From the NCBI GenBank assembly GCA_902599625.1, contig CACKGF010000002.1:1-64000 (forward strand): a stretch of 64,000 bases of DNA. The letters run 5' to 3'. Positions 46,131-56,704 of this stretch are shown in pieces (positions within the stretch are counted from its first letter, which is position 1; every line of letters begins with the position of its first letter). The DNA is from an uncultured Pelagibacteraceae bacterium (GTDB taxonomy: Bacteria > Pseudomonadota > Alphaproteobacteria > Pelagibacterales > Pelagibacteraceae). The notes under the pieces are model-generated. The model was not told the origin of the DNA and ran no database searches. It saw only the letters and a program-made list of their open reading frames with translations. Both the position numbers and the translations under genes were made by a program.

Positions 46131-47345
46131 ATGAAATTTTTAGAAAATAAAAAAATATTAATAATAATAACAGGCGGTATTGCCGCTTATAAAACACTAG
46201 ATCTAATAAGAAAATTATCAAAGCTCAATTGTGAAATTAAAACAATTTTAACTAAAAGTGGTAAAGAATTTGTAACCCCTTTATCAATTATCTCATTATC
46301 AAAAAATAAAGTTTATACAGATTTATTTTCGGTGGAAAATGAAAGTGAAATGGATCATATATCTCTTTCAAGATGGTCTGATTTGATACTTGTCGCTCCG
46401 GCTTCTTCAAATTTTCTTACAAAAATTTCAAATGGTTTTTCAGATGATTTAGCAAGCACTGTAATTAAAGCATCAGACAAAAAAGTTTTCTTGTGCCCTG
46501 CAATGAACGTTAGAATGTGGGAACATGCATCAAATAAACAGAGCATGAGTGTCTTAAAGAGTTATGGTTATAGAATTTTAGGACCAGAAATTGGTGAGAT
46601 GGCGTGTGGTGAATTTGGGGAAGGCAAGATGTTAGAAGTTGATGAAATTATTAATCAACTTGAAATTTATTTTAAACAAATAAGTAAAAACAAAAAATTA
46701 AAAGCGATAGTTACTGCTGGACCTACTCAAGAATTGATTGATCCCGTTAGGTTTATCACCAATAGATCTAGTGGTAAACAAGGATATGAGATCGCAAATT
46801 CTTTAGTAGAAAATGGATTTGATACAACATTAATCTCTGGACCTACTAACTTAAAGCCGAATGATAACTTAAAATTAATAAAGGTCAAAACTGGTGAAGA
46901 AATGTACGAAAAAACAATGGAGTTACTTCCATGTGATCTTGCAATTTTTACAGCTGCGGTATCAGATTTTAAGGTGAAAAAATTTAACAAAGAGAAAATT
47001 AAAAAAAATAAAGATCAAAGTTTTGATTTAGACTTAAATCCAGATATTTTAGAATTGGTTTCTAAGAGTAATACAAAACCAAAAATTGTCGTTGGTTTTG
47101 CCGCCGAGTCTGAAAATTTATTCGATAATGCAAGATCAAAACTGGAAAAAAAAGGTTGTGATTTGATTGTTGCAAATGATGTAAGTAATAATGAAATTGG
47201 GTTTGAGTCTGATTTTAATGAAGTTCATTTGTTTTATAAGGACAAAAACATTGATGATGAAAAAATCCCGAAAAATTTTAAATCTGTAATTGCAGATGAA
47301 CTAATTAAAAAAATTACGAATAAATTTAATTTTTTTAATGATTAA
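46131..47345 (+). CDS. coaBC: Phosphopantothenoylcysteine synthetase/decarboxylase
   Basis: Bifunctional CoA enzyme of 404 residues. The N-terminal CoaC flavoprotein has ITGGIAAYKTLDLIRKL, APASSNFLTKISNGFSDDL and CPAMNVRMW with the active-site Cys in MACGEFGEGKM. The C-terminal CoaB domain begins near residue 187 with VTAGPTQELIDPVRFITNRSSGKQG. It joins Cys to phosphopantothenate and decarboxylates the product. It overlaps dut by 8 bases. Confidence 0.96.
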   Translation: MKFLENKKILIIITGGIAAYKTLDLIRKLSKLNCEIKTILTKSGKEFVTPLSIISLSKNKVYTDLFSVENESEMDHISLSRWSDLILVAPASSNFLTKISNGFSDDLASTVIKASDKKVFLCPAMNVRMWEHASNKQSMSVLKSYGYRILGPEIGEMACGEFGEGKMLEVDEIINQLEIYFKQISKNKKLKAIVTAGPTQELIDPVRFITNRSSGKQGYEIANSLVENGFDTTLISGPTNLKPNDNLKLIKVKTGEEMYEKTMELLPCDLAIFTAAVSDFKVKKFNKEKIKKNKDQSFDLDLNPDILELVSKSNTKPKIVVGFAAESENLFDNARSKLEKKGCDLIVANDVSNNEIGFESDFNEVHLFYKDKNIDDEKIPKNFKSVIADELIKKITNKFNFFND

Positions 47346-47778
47346 GGTCTTAATAAAAAGATTAAATCAAAAAGTAAAAATTCCCTCTTACAAAACGATA
47401 GGGTCTTCTGGAGTTGATCTGGAGGCATTTTTGGAAAATCCAATTGAAATAGGATCAAATAAATCTGCTTTGATTCCAACCGGACTTGCTATTGCTATAC
47501 CTGAAGACACCGAAGTTCAAATACGTCCAAGATCTGGCCTTGCAGCTAAGTCTAGTATTGGAGTGCTTAACTCACCGGGTACAATTGATAGTGATTATCG
47601 TGGAGAGATAAAAATTATTCTTTTTAATCATGGTAATGAAAAATTTTTAGTAAATAATGGAGACAGAATAGCTCAAATGGTATTGATGCCTGTTTTAAAA
47701 TTTGAATTTGAAGAAACGAAAGAATTACCAGACACCTTAAGAGGTTCTGGCGGATTTGGATCTACTGGAAAAAAATGA
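47338..47778 (+). CDS. dut: dUTP diphosphatase
   Basis: Trimeric dUTPase of 146 residues that keeps uracil out of DNA. The five motifs are visible: GSSGVDLEAFLE (1), PRSGLAAKSSIGVLN (2), GTIDSDYRGEIKIIL (3), GDRIAQMVLMP (4) and RGSGGFGSTGKK (5). It overlaps both coaBC and the ThiF-like gene. Confidence 0.97.
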   Translation: MIKVLIKRLNQKVKIPSYKTIGSSGVDLEAFLENPIEIGSNKSALIPTGLAIAIPEDTEVQIRPRSGLAAKSSIGVLNSPGTIDSDYRGEIKIILFNHGNEKFLVNNGDRIAQMVLMPVLKFEFEETKELPDTLRGSGGFGSTGKK

Positions 47779-48506
47779 ACTTAAAAACAAAAGAACTTGA
47801 AAGATATTCTCGACAAATAATTATTAAAGATATTGGTATCTCAGGACAAAAAAAAATTAAAAACTCAAAAGTTCTTATTGTTGGATTAGGTGGATTAGGG
47901 TGTCCTGTTGCAGAATATTTGTGTAGATCTGGGGTAGGTACGATTGGTTTAATCGATCATGATAAGATAGATCTTTCAAATATACATAGGCAATCTATGT
48001 TTACCACAAAAGATATTGGTAAATTTAAAGTAAAAGTAGTTAGTGATAGAGTTAAGAAAATTAATCCAAACATTAAAATAGAAAGTTATAAAAAAAAATT
48101 AAATCAATCAAATGTTGAAAACCTAATAAGGAATTTTGATATTGTGGTAGATGGAACAGATAATTTCATAAGTAAGTTTCTTGTAAATGAATTTTCTAGG
48201 AAATTAAAAAAAATTTTCGTATGTGGTGCAATTAGTAAATTTGATGGTCATATATTTAGTTTTAACTTTTCAAAAGATAAAAGATTGTGTCTAAAATCTT
48301 TTTATCAAACTATACCAAACGATGAAGTTTTAAATTGTGAGGCAGACGGTGTTGTTGGCACAATAGCAAGTGTTGTTGGTGGTATTCAGGCAAATGAAGT
48401 AATTAAAAATATTGTAGGAATTGGAAAAAGTTTAAATGGTAAAGTTTTGATAATAAACCTTTTAAATCTAGACTTTAGAGTAAGTAACCTTAAAAAGATA
48501 AGATGA
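47775..48506 (+). CDS. ThiF/MoeB-family adenylyltransferase lacking zinc cysteines
   Basis: E1-like enzyme of 243 residues that adenylates the C-terminus of a ubiquitin-like sulfur carrier (MoaD or ThiS type). The ATP site is VLIVGLGGLGCPVAEYLCRSGVG, with DHDKIDLSNIHRQSMF and VVDGTDNFISKFLVNEF following. Canonical MoeB has two CxxC zinc pairs. Here the first is reduced to CLKS, and the protein ends KKIR without the second pair. NCEADGVVGTIASVVGG is retained. It could be ThiF-, MoeB- or HesA-like; the partner is not in the window. Confidence 0.85.
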   Translation: MNLKTKELERYSRQIIIKDIGISGQKKIKNSKVLIVGLGGLGCPVAEYLCRSGVGTIGLIDHDKIDLSNIHRQSMFTTKDIGKFKVKVVSDRVKKINPNIKIESYKKKLNQSNVENLIRNFDIVVDGTDNFISKFLVNEFSRKLKKIFVCGAISKFDGHIFSFNFSKDKRLCLKSFYQTIPNDEVLNCEADGVVGTIASVVGGIQANEVIKNIVGIGKSLNGKVLIINLLNLDFRVSNLKKIR

Positions 48507-48952
48507 TTAAAAAATTTATAATTATAAATTTATTTTTATTTAGTTTTTTTTTGACTAATTCTTATTCAGATAACAATACGTACATGTCACTTAAGAATAA
48601 AAAAGTAAATGTAAGGTATGGCCCTGGATTAGATTACCCGATAAAATTTGTATTTAATAAAAAAAATTATCCTGTTGAAATTATAGATGAAAAAGAAAAT
48701 TTTAGAAAAATTTTAGATTTTAAAAAAAATAGTGGATGGATTCATAGATCTCAATTAAAAAAAGGTAGTTCATTTATAACGCTAGATAGTGTAATTCTTT
48801 TTTCTGATAGTACAAAATTTTCAAGACCTATTGCAAAAATTGAATCGGGTAGACTTTTAAATAAGAAAAAGTGTAATTTAAATTGGTGTAGAGTTGAAAC
48901 TGAAGAATATAAAGGATGGGTTTTAAAAGAGAATCTTTGGGGATTAAATTAA
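48503..48952 (+). CDS. Secreted bacterial SH3-domain protein
   Basis: A 149-residue exported protein with signal peptide KKFIIINLFLFSFFLTNSYS and two SH3b-like repeats. The first contains KKVNVRYGPGLDYPIKFVF and GWIHRSQLKKG; the second contains WCRVETEEYKGWVLKENLWG. This pair is a common alphaproteobacterial periplasmic protein of unknown function (DUF1058-like), perhaps binding the cell wall. It overlaps the ThiF-like gene by 4 bases. Confidence 0.85.
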   Translation: MIKKFIIINLFLFSFFLTNSYSDNNTYMSLKNKKVNVRYGPGLDYPIKFVFNKKNYPVEIIDEKENFRKILDFKKNSGWIHRSQLKKGSSFITLDSVILFSDSTKFSRPIAKIESGRLLNKKKCNLNWCRVETEEYKGWVLKENLWGLN

Positions 48953-48953
48953 A

Positions 48954-49439
48954 ATGAAATATAAAATTAATGATCAAATTCCAGATTGTGAAGTTTTCCA
49001 ATTAATTGATGGAAATCCAAAAAAATTTAAAATAAACGACTTTTTTAAAGATAATAAATCTATTCTATTGGGAATGCCTGGTGCGTTTACATCTGTATGC
49101 TCAAATAAACACTTACCAAGTTATAAAGACAACATTGATAAGATCAGATCCAAAGGTGTTGATAAAGTTTTTTGTATCAGTGTAAATGACCCATATGTAA
49201 TGGATGCTTGGGCCAAAATTTCGAAAGTTGAGAATGAGATAATAATGTTAGCAGATCCTTTTGGAGATTTTGCCAACAAATTAGGAGTATTAGTAAACAA
49301 AGATGTAAAAGGTTTGGGTATGAGATCAAGTCGTTATACGATGATTATTGAAAATAAAGTTATAAAATACGTAGCTGTAGAAAAGGAAACAGGAATCTGT
49401 GAGCTATCAGCTGCAGATAATGTTTTATCTAAGCTTTAG
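48954..49439 (+). CDS. Peroxiredoxin, Prx5/redoxin type
   Basis: Thiol peroxidase of 161 residues. The peroxidatic Cys is in LGMPGAFTSVCSNKHLPSY near residue 46 (PxxxTxxC). VFCISVNDPYVMDAWAK and LADPFGDFANKLG are typical of the Prx5 group, as is RSSRYTMIIE. It reduces hydrogen peroxide and alkyl peroxides, probably with glutathione or glutaredoxin. It ends the ubiE operon; katG lies nearby on the other strand. Confidence 0.92.
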   Translation: MKYKINDQIPDCEVFQLIDGNPKKFKINDFFKDNKSILLGMPGAFTSVCSNKHLPSYKDNIDKIRSKGVDKVFCISVNDPYVMDAWAKISKVENEIIMLADPFGDFANKLGVLVNKDVKGLGMRSSRYTMIIENKVIKYVAVEKETGICELSAADNVLSKL

Positions 49440-49449
49440 AGGTCTTTAT

Positions 49450-49629
49450 TTATTTTTGTTGTGAACAAACGTCCTTGATAACTGGTACATTAGCACAATC
49501 ACCACATTTAGTTAATTGAACTATGCATCCATCATCTAGAACTTTTACATCAACTTTTCTATCACACTTAGAGCATGTAGAAGAAATTGTTAGTCCACAC
49601 TTTTTACAGTTGTAGTTTTGTAATTCCAT
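49450..49629 (-). CDS. 59-residue zinc-ribbon protein
   Basis: A short gene just under common ORF cut-offs. It starts MELQNYNCKKCGLTISSTCS and contains four CxxC or CxxC-like pairs: CKKC, CSKC, CGDC and further single Cys, eight Cys in all. The N-terminal CxxC-x8-CxxC could form one zinc ribbon. The pattern suggests a rubredoxin-like or zinc-ribbon fold. Function unknown. Upstream lie a 20-bp palindrome and Fur-like boxes, and the neighbours are peroxiredoxin and katG, so a metal or redox role is plausible but inferred. Confidence 0.75.
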   Translation of the reverse strand: MELQNYNCKKCGLTISSTCSKCDRKVDVKVLDDGCIVQLTKCGDCANVPVIKDVCSQQK

Positions 49630-49652
49630 AATACAAAAATAATTGGTGTAAA

Positions 49653-49688
49653 AATATTTTCAAGAAAATATTGTGATAATGATAATTG
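49653..49688 (-). promoter_or_regulatory. Palindrome and GATAAT repeat upstream of the zinc-ribbon gene
   Basis: AATATTTTC and GAAAATATT form a perfect 9-bp inverted repeat with a 2-base spacer (49653-49672). It is followed at 49675 by two tandem GATAAT hexamers, the unit of classical Fur boxes. It lies 24-59 bases upstream of the zinc-ribbon ATG. Binding by Fur/Mur is inference. Confidence 0.4.
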
Positions 49689-49729
49689 TTTGCAAAAAAA
49701 ATTTTTTTTATGGGATTATTTGATTTGAA

Positions 49730-49753
49730 TAATAATCATTCTCAATGATTATT
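49730..49753. promoter_or_regulatory. Fur-like 7-1-7 box / dyad at the end of the katG operon
   Basis: AATAATCATT and AATGATTATT form a perfect 10-bp dyad around CTC, overlapping the stop codon of the DUF2061 gene. The minus-strand reading TGAGAATGATTATTA matches the 7-1-7 Fur consensus TGAnAATnATTnTCA at all but one specified base. It is about 100 bases upstream of the zinc-ribbon gene. It could alternatively be a weak transcript-end hairpin of the katG operon. Confidence 0.4.
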
Positions 49754-49991
49754 TTTTTGATTTACTAGCCCACCATTTATCTAAAATAAAATACCAAACA
49801 GAGTTTGCGATAGGTTCAACTATAGCGTCAGTGAGAGCAATCATAAAAGAAACATCTGCAACTAACATTAAAACTGTAATTGCTATTGCAAAATGACCAA
49901 CGGTATAAACGATTGTTCTTAATATTGAGCCTCTGTTATTGCTGTATATTTCTTTACTCGCTTCAAATATACCTTTTGTAACTTCGACCAT
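49749..49991 (-). CDS. DUF2061-like small membrane protein
   Basis: An 80-residue protein with two hydrophobic segments (about 24-46 and 48-68) and the C-terminal pattern EPIANSVWYFILDKWW, typical of DUF2061 proteins. Function unknown. It begins one base after the oxygenase stop, third gene of the katG operon. Cotranscription with katG suggests a stress-linked role, which is inference. Confidence 0.75.
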   Translation of the reverse strand: MVEVTKGIFEASKEIYSNNRGSILRTIVYTVGHFAIAITVLMLVADVSFMIALTDAIVEPIANSVWYFILDKWWASKSKK

Positions 49992-50603
49992 TTATTTAAA
50001 AGGACTTTCTAAAACACAAGCTACTAAATGTATTCTAGACTGTTCTCCTCCATTAAAAAAATTATGATATTTTGTGTTATTTGTTATCCAAACTTTTCCA
50101 TCTGCTGGCAAATGTTTTGCAACATTCTCGATTACCATTGAACACCCTTGGTTTGTAATAATTGGTACGTGTAATCTGCACTCAGGATCTTTATGCCAGC
50201 TAAGAGTTGATCTTGGCTCCTTTAATAAAAGTCTTACTCTTCCAAGCTTAAACTTTTTACTTAAAGTTTCATAGACCTCTTTAAAATAAGTTTTTTCAAA
50301 CTCAGGTAGAAGTTGCGTATATTTTGACTCGTCTATATCAACGTCTCTTGAAACCTCTTTTCCACTCTCATCTGCAATAGTCCAATATTTGCCTCTTATT
50401 TTATTTCCATTTATTGAGTCAATATCATTCGGTATTTGATTAAGTGGGATAGCACCAAAATGTGTAACACCAGGTGTATTAAATTTTTTTTCTTTTAAAA
50501 TTAATTCTAAATCTTTTCTTAATCTATCTATATCAAATTTTAGATCAGGAACTTCATAAAAGTCCTCAAACGATACCTTGGGGGTGTTAAGCGCAGTTTC
50601 CAT
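49992..50603 (-). CDS. Aspartyl/asparaginyl beta-hydroxylase-like 2-oxoglutarate oxygenase
   Basis: A 203-residue Fe(II)/2-oxoglutarate-dependent oxygenase of the aspartyl/asparaginyl beta-hydroxylase (cupin) family. The iron and cosubstrate residues are in STLSWHKDPECRLHVPI (His-x-Asp near residue 135) and the distal KYHNFFNGGEQSRIHLV (His, Arg near 185). The substrate, protein or small molecule, is unknown. It follows katG by 4 bases and is probably coexpressed, an uncommon pairing of an iron-dependent oxygenase with catalase-peroxidase. Confidence 0.85.
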   Translation of the reverse strand: METALNTPKVSFEDFYEVPDLKFDIDRLRKDLELILKEKKFNTPGVTHFGAIPLNQIPNDIDSINGNKIRGKYWTIADESGKEVSRDVDIDESKYTQLLPEFEKTYFKEVYETLSKKFKLGRVRLLLKEPRSTLSWHKDPECRLHVPIITNQGCSMVIENVAKHLPADGKVWITNNTKYHNFFNGGEQSRIHLVACVLESPFK

Positions 50604-50607
50604 TTTG

Positions 50608-52888
<2,281 letters not shown>

Positions 52889-52920
52889 CAGTTTAGAACT
52901 ATTATAATGTAGAATTTTAA

Positions 52921-53337
52921 TTATTCTGCGTCTTCGACTTTTACTAAAACTTCAACAGACTTAATTTTTTTGCCAGGAATTCTTGTATTAATTTTAACTG
53001 GCTCCACATCTGCATCATCTATGTCTATTAAGTCTTTTTGATTTTCGTCATAAAAGTGATGGTGATGCGACGTATTGGTATCAAAATAACTTTGGTCAGA
53101 ATTTATCGGTATCTCTTTTAAGTAACCTTTCTTTTTGAAAGCATGGACCGTGTTATAAACTGTTGCTAAAGAAATTTTATCGTTTGTTGCTTTACTAATT
53201 TTTTTTACCAAATCATTTATTGTAAAATGAAAAGTCTTTTCAGTATTAAATAAGATTTCACAAATTTTAATTCTTTGTTTGGTAGGTCTTAAGCCAGAAC
53301 TTCTTAATTTATCAATATAATGGCTATTATTAAGCAT
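52921..53337 (-). CDS. irr: Irr-type Fur-family iron/heme response regulator
   Basis: Fur-superfamily repressor of 138 residues. The winged helix shows GLRPTKQRIKICEILF and ISLATVYNTVHAFKKKGYLKE. SYFDTNTSHHHHFYDEN near residue 88 carries the His cluster typical of Irr. The CxxC zinc pairs of Fur and PerR are absent; the only Cys is in KICEIL. Context supports irr: fabA-fabB-fabI lies next door as in Rhizobiales. In those bacteria Irr senses heme and iron status. The gene sits between its own operator-bearing promoter and katG. Confidence 0.85.
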   Translation of the reverse strand: MLNNSHYIDKLRSSGLRPTKQRIKICEILFNTEKTFHFTINDLVKKISKATNDKISLATVYNTVHAFKKKGYLKEIPINSDQSYFDTNTSHHHHFYDENQKDLIDIDDADVEPVKINTRIPGKKIKSVEVLVKVEDAE

Positions 53338-53343
53338 TGTTAT

Positions 53344-53360
53344 TTATAATAATTCTAAAC
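53344..53360 (-). promoter_or_regulatory. Irr-type operator at the irr start
   Basis: On the irr coding strand TTTAGAATTATTATAAA (53359-53343 region) matches the ICE consensus at 13 of 14 positions and differs from the katG operator only in the central bases. It ends 5 bases before the irr ATG, so binding would block irr transcription (autoregulation, inferred). It lies in the gap shared with fabA. Confidence 0.6.
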
Positions 53361-53384
53361 TAAACCTATATTATATTTAGTTTA
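53356..53384. promoter_or_regulatory. Dyad between irr and fabA
   Basis: TAAACTAAA and TTTAGTTTA form a perfect 9-bp inverted repeat with an 11-base spacer (CCTATATTATA) that includes a TATATT-like -10. It overlaps the edge of the Irr operator. It may be a second regulator site or a structured fabA leader. Function unknown. Confidence 0.35.
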
Positions 53385-53409
53385 AATCAAGTATTAAGGT
53401 TATCAAAAA

Positions 53410-53910
53410 ATGAAAAAAAACTCATACACATATGAGGATTTAATTAGTTGCGGAAATGGAGATCTTTTTGGACCAGGTAACGCGAAACTTCCCTTACCAC
53501 CTATGCTAATGTTTGACAGGATCACTGAAATTAGCGAGAATAAGGGCACGTTTAGTAAAGGATTAATAATTGCTGAACTGGACATTAAAGATAATCTTTG
53601 GTTTTTTGATTGTCATTTTAAAAAAGATCCAGTGATGCCAGGATGCTTGGGTTTAGATGCAATGTGGCAATTAGTTGGATTTTATTTAGGTTGGCTTGGA
53701 AATCCAGGAAGAGGAAGAGCTTTAGGTGTAAACACTGTAAAGTTTACTGGTGAAGTTCTAAAAAATGTCAAAAAAGCAATTTATGAAATAAATATGAAAA
53801 AAATTCTTAAAAAAGAGGGAGCGACTGTTGGCCTGGCTAATGGAATACTATTAGCAGATGGAAAACAAATTTACACAACAGAAAATTTAAAAGTAGGTTT
53901 ATTCAAATAA
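53410..53910 (+). CDS. fabA: 3-hydroxydecanoyl-ACP dehydratase/isomerase FabA
   Basis: Dehydratase-isomerase of 166 residues that introduces the cis double bond of unsaturated fatty acids at the C10 stage. The hotdog active site has [26 protein letters not shown] with the catalytic His and Asp. [21 protein letters not shown] is the FabA-specific loop. It is first of fabA-fabB-fabI; its stop overlaps the fabB start. Confidence 0.96.
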   Translation: MKKNSYTYEDLISCGNGDLFGPGNAKLPLPPMLMFDRITEISENKGTFSKGLIIAELDIKDNLWFFDCHFKKDPVMPGCLGLDAMWQLVGFYLGWLGNPGRGRALGVNTVKFTGEVLKNVKKAIYEINMKKILKKEGATVGLANGILLADGKQIYTTENLKVGLFK

Positions 53911-55121
53911 TGAAAAGAGTTGTTGTAACAGGGATTGGGGTAGTTTCTTGTTTAGGAAACAATCAAGATGAAGTCTATCAGTCTCTATTAAATTCTAAAT
54001 CAGGAATTTCTTTTTCTGATGAATACAAAGAGTACAATCTAAAAAGTAACATACATGGAAAACCAAAAATTAATCTTGAAGACCATGTTGATAGAAAATT
54101 TATTAGGTTTATGGGACCTGGCTCAGCTTACAATTATATATCAATGGCAGAGGCAGTTAAAGACTCTGGTTTAGACGATAAAGATGTAAGTAATATATCA
54201 ACTGGGATGATTATGGGTTCAGGAGGACCATCCATTGAAAATGTAATTTTAGCAGCTGATAAAACTAGAGCCAAAAGTCCGAAGAGAATGGGCCCATTTG
54301 TAGTACCAAGAACTATGTCTAGTACTGCTTCTGCAACGCTAGCAGTTCCATTCAAAATCAAAGGAGTTAATTATACAATAAGTTCTGCATGTGCAACAAG
54401 CGGACACTGTATCGGTAATGCGATGGAATTAATTCAATTAGGAAAACAAAAAATTATTTTTGCCGGGGGAAGTGATGAAGTTCATTTTGCCATGACCGCT
54501 ATGTTTGATGCAATGACTGCATTATCTTCAAAATATAATGACACTCCAGAAAAAGCTTCGAGACCTTATGACAAAACAAGGGATGGATTTGTGATAGCCG
54601 GTGGTGGTGGAGTTTTGGTTTTAGAGGAATATGAGCATGCAAAAGCACGAGGTGCAAAAATATATGCAGAATTGACTGGTTATGGAGCTACCTCTGATGG
54701 TTACGATATGGTTGCACCATCTGGTGAAGGAGCTGTTAGGTGCATGAAAATGGCTTTAAGCACTGCAAAAAATAAAATTGATTACATAAACACGCATGGA
54801 ACATCAACACCTGTTGGTGATATTACCGAATTAAAAGCAGTTGGAGAAACTTTTACAGATTATAAACCAAAAATAAGTTCAACAAAATCATTAGCTGGTC
54901 ACTCCTTAGGAGCTACTTCAGTTCATGAAGCAATTTATAGTTTAATAATGATGAAAAATAGTTTTATAGCAGCATCCGCAAATATTACTGACATGGATGA
55001 CGAGGCTAAAAAATATCCGATAGTTACCAAAGTTGAAAAAGATGTTAAATTAAACTCCGTAATGTCTAATAGTTTTGGTTTTGGTGGAACTAACGCAACG
55101 CTAGTTTTTGAAAAGGTTTAA
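53910..55121 (+). CDS. fabB: 3-oxoacyl-ACP synthase I FabB
   Basis: Beta-ketoacyl-ACP synthase of 403 residues that elongates unsaturated acyl-ACP. It begins [15 protein letters not shown]. The nucleophile is in [18 protein letters not shown] near residue 162; the two His are in [13 protein letters not shown] and [12 protein letters not shown]. The C-terminal [15 protein letters not shown] is conserved. Coupled to fabA (shared base) and 3 bases from fabI. Confidence 0.96.
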   Translation: MKRVVVTGIGVVSCLGNNQDEVYQSLLNSKSGISFSDEYKEYNLKSNIHGKPKINLEDHVDRKFIRFMGPGSAYNYISMAEAVKDSGLDDKDVSNISTGMIMGSGGPSIENVILAADKTRAKSPKRMGPFVVPRTMSSTASATLAVPFKIKGVNYTISSACATSGHCIGNAMELIQLGKQKIIFAGGSDEVHFAMTAMFDAMTALSSKYNDTPEKASRPYDKTRDGFVIAGGGGVLVLEEYEHAKARGAKIYAELTGYGATSDGYDMVAPSGEGAVRCMKMALSTAKNKIDYINTHGTSTPVGDITELKAVGETFTDYKPKISSTKSLAGHSLGATSVHEAIYSLIMMKNSFIAASANITDMDDEAKKYPIVTKVEKDVKLNSVMSNSFGFGGTNATLVFEKV

Positions 55122-55124
55122 TTT

Positions 55125-55910
55125 ATGGATCTAATGAAAGGAAAAAAAGGACTGATCATGGGTGTTGCAAATGAAAGGTCTATTGCGTGGGGAATATCTC
55201 AAAAATTAGCTGAAGCAGGTGCAGAATTAGCATTCACTTACCTAGGGGATGCTCTAAAAAAGAGAGTTATACCTTTAGCGGAAAAATTAAATTCAAAAGT
55301 TACATTTAGTTGCGATGTTGAGAAAAAAGAAGAAGTAGTAAAATTATTCGAAGATATTAAAAAACAATGGGGTCAAATTGACTTTGTGGTTCATGCAGTT
55401 GCATTTTCAGATAAATCAGAACTGTCTGGTGAGTATCTCAATACAACTAGAGAAAATTTTTTAAGAAGTATGTTAATTTCATGTTTTTCATTTACAGAGG
55501 TTGCAAAAGAAGCATCTAAGATAATGAAAGATGGGGGAAGTATGCTAACATTAACCTACGAATCTTCAAAAGCGATTCCAAATTATAACGTTATGGGTGT
55601 TTGTAAATCTGCATTAGAAGCTAGTGTAAAATATTTAGCAAGGGATTTAGGTTCTAAGAAAATTAGAGTAAATGCAATTAGTGCTGGTCCAATTAAAACG
55701 CTTGCTGCATCTGCAATTGGTGATGCTAAGTTCTTGTATAAATGGAATGAAGATCATTCCTTTTTAAAAAGAAATGTTGATATTCATGATGTTGGAAATT
55801 CAGCCCTATATTTATTAAGTGATCTAGGAGGGGGTGTGACTGGTGAAATTCATTATGTTGATGCTGGTTATAATAAAGTAGGGATGCCTGATCCAAAAAA
55901 TATGTCCTAA
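55125..55910 (+). CDS. fabI: Enoyl-ACP reductase FabI
   Basis: NADH-dependent enoyl-ACP reductase of 261 residues completing each fatty-acid elongation cycle. The Rossmann start is GLIMGVANERSIAWGISQKL. The catalytic Tyr and Lys are in TYESSKAIPNYNVMGVCKSALEA (YxxxxxxK). The product site RVNAISAGPIKTLAAS is typical. This FabI type is the triclosan-binding group; sensitivity cannot be judged. It closes the irr-linked fab operon. Confidence 0.95.
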   Translation: MDLMKGKKGLIMGVANERSIAWGISQKLAEAGAELAFTYLGDALKKRVIPLAEKLNSKVTFSCDVEKKEEVVKLFEDIKKQWGQIDFVVHAVAFSDKSELSGEYLNTTRENFLRSMLISCFSFTEVAKEASKIMKDGGSMLTLTYESSKAIPNYNVMGVCKSALEASVKYLARDLGSKKIRVNAISAGPIKTLAASAIGDAKFLYKWNEDHSFLKRNVDIHDVGNSALYLLSDLGGGVTGEIHYVDAGYNKVGMPDPKNMS

Positions 55911-55913
55911 GTT

Positions 55914-56036
55914 ATGGTAGAAATTCTTCTATCAGTCTTTGTGTTGCTGGTTGTTTTAATGTACTTATTTAGACCAACTTCCAAAAATGAAAAAGATCAT
56001 TTCAATGATAAAAATAATTGGAGAGGTGGGTTTTGA
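55914..56036 (+). CDS. Small single-helix membrane protein
   Basis: A 40-residue ORF starting 3 bases after fabI on the same strand. It has one N-terminal helix (MVEILLSVFVLLVVLMYLF) followed by a charged tail, KNEKDHFNDKNNWRGGF, rich in Asn, Asp and Lys. It was missed by length. The tight spacing to fabI and the clean membrane-plus-soluble layout support a real gene; the function is unknown. Confidence 0.55.
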   Translation: MVEILLSVFVLLVVLMYLFRPTSKNEKDHFNDKNNWRGGF

Positions 56037-56050
56037 TATTTTGAAAAATA

Positions 56051-56671
56051 TTAATTAATAGGTCTTCTTTTATAAATTTTTCTTAGCAAATTTTTTATTC
56101 CAAATTCTCTCGACTTTATTTTTTTCGATTTATTCAAATAATTTTCTTCACTTTTTGTAATAATTGCATAGCCAGAGTCTCTGAAATAGAACTCTAAATC
56201 AAAATTTTTTTTATTTTGATTAAATATTTCAAGGATCTTTTTAAATGTTGATCTATTAATGTACTCACTAAATTCTTTATCTCTCTCCTGATTTTTAGAG
56301 TAAGGAAGCCAACTTATGTCGTCTATTATACAAATACCTCCTTTTTTTAAAAAACTATAATAATGATAAAAAACTTTTTCTACATGATTTGGCTCATGTA
56401 AAGAATCTATAAAAATGAAGTCTAATTTATTTTTAATATATTTATCAACTTCTTGAAAATTATCGTCACTGGAATGGATAAACTTCCATCTATCACTTTT
56501 AACTACATCTGAACAATCTTTAATATCAACTGAAGTTAAAAAACCATTGTTTGACTCACATAAATCAATAAATTTTTTTGTGGAATTTCCCCTTTGAACT
56601 CCTAATTCTAATATTTGGATTCTCTCTATGTGCTGAATTTTATTTATTATATAATCCAACTTACTTTTCAT
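56051..56671 (-). CDS. Class I SAM-dependent methyltransferase
   Basis: A 206-residue methyltransferase of the cephalosporin-hydroxylase/Methyltransf_24-like group. The SAM loop is IQILELGVQRGNSTKKFIDL near residue 20. DFIFIDSLHEPNHVEKVFYHYYSFLKKGGICIIDDI follows, summarised here by its IDSLHEP and GGxxxIDD motifs. The basic C-terminal tail is KSREFGIKNLLRKIYKRR. It may modify a surface glycan; no direct evidence. It starts 33 bases after pnp on the same strand. Confidence 0.78.
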   Translation of the reverse strand: MKSKLDYIINKIQHIERIQILELGVQRGNSTKKFIDLCESNNGFLTSVDIKDCSDVVKSDRWKFIHSSDDNFQEVDKYIKNKLDFIFIDSLHEPNHVEKVFYHYYSFLKKGGICIIDDISWLPYSKNQERDKEFSEYINRSTFKKILEIFNQNKKNFDLEFYFRDSGYAIITKSEENYLNKSKKIKSREFGIKNLLRKIYKRRPIN

Positions 56672-56704
56672 ATTCAGACAAGTAGATCTCTTTTCAAAAA
56701 ATAC

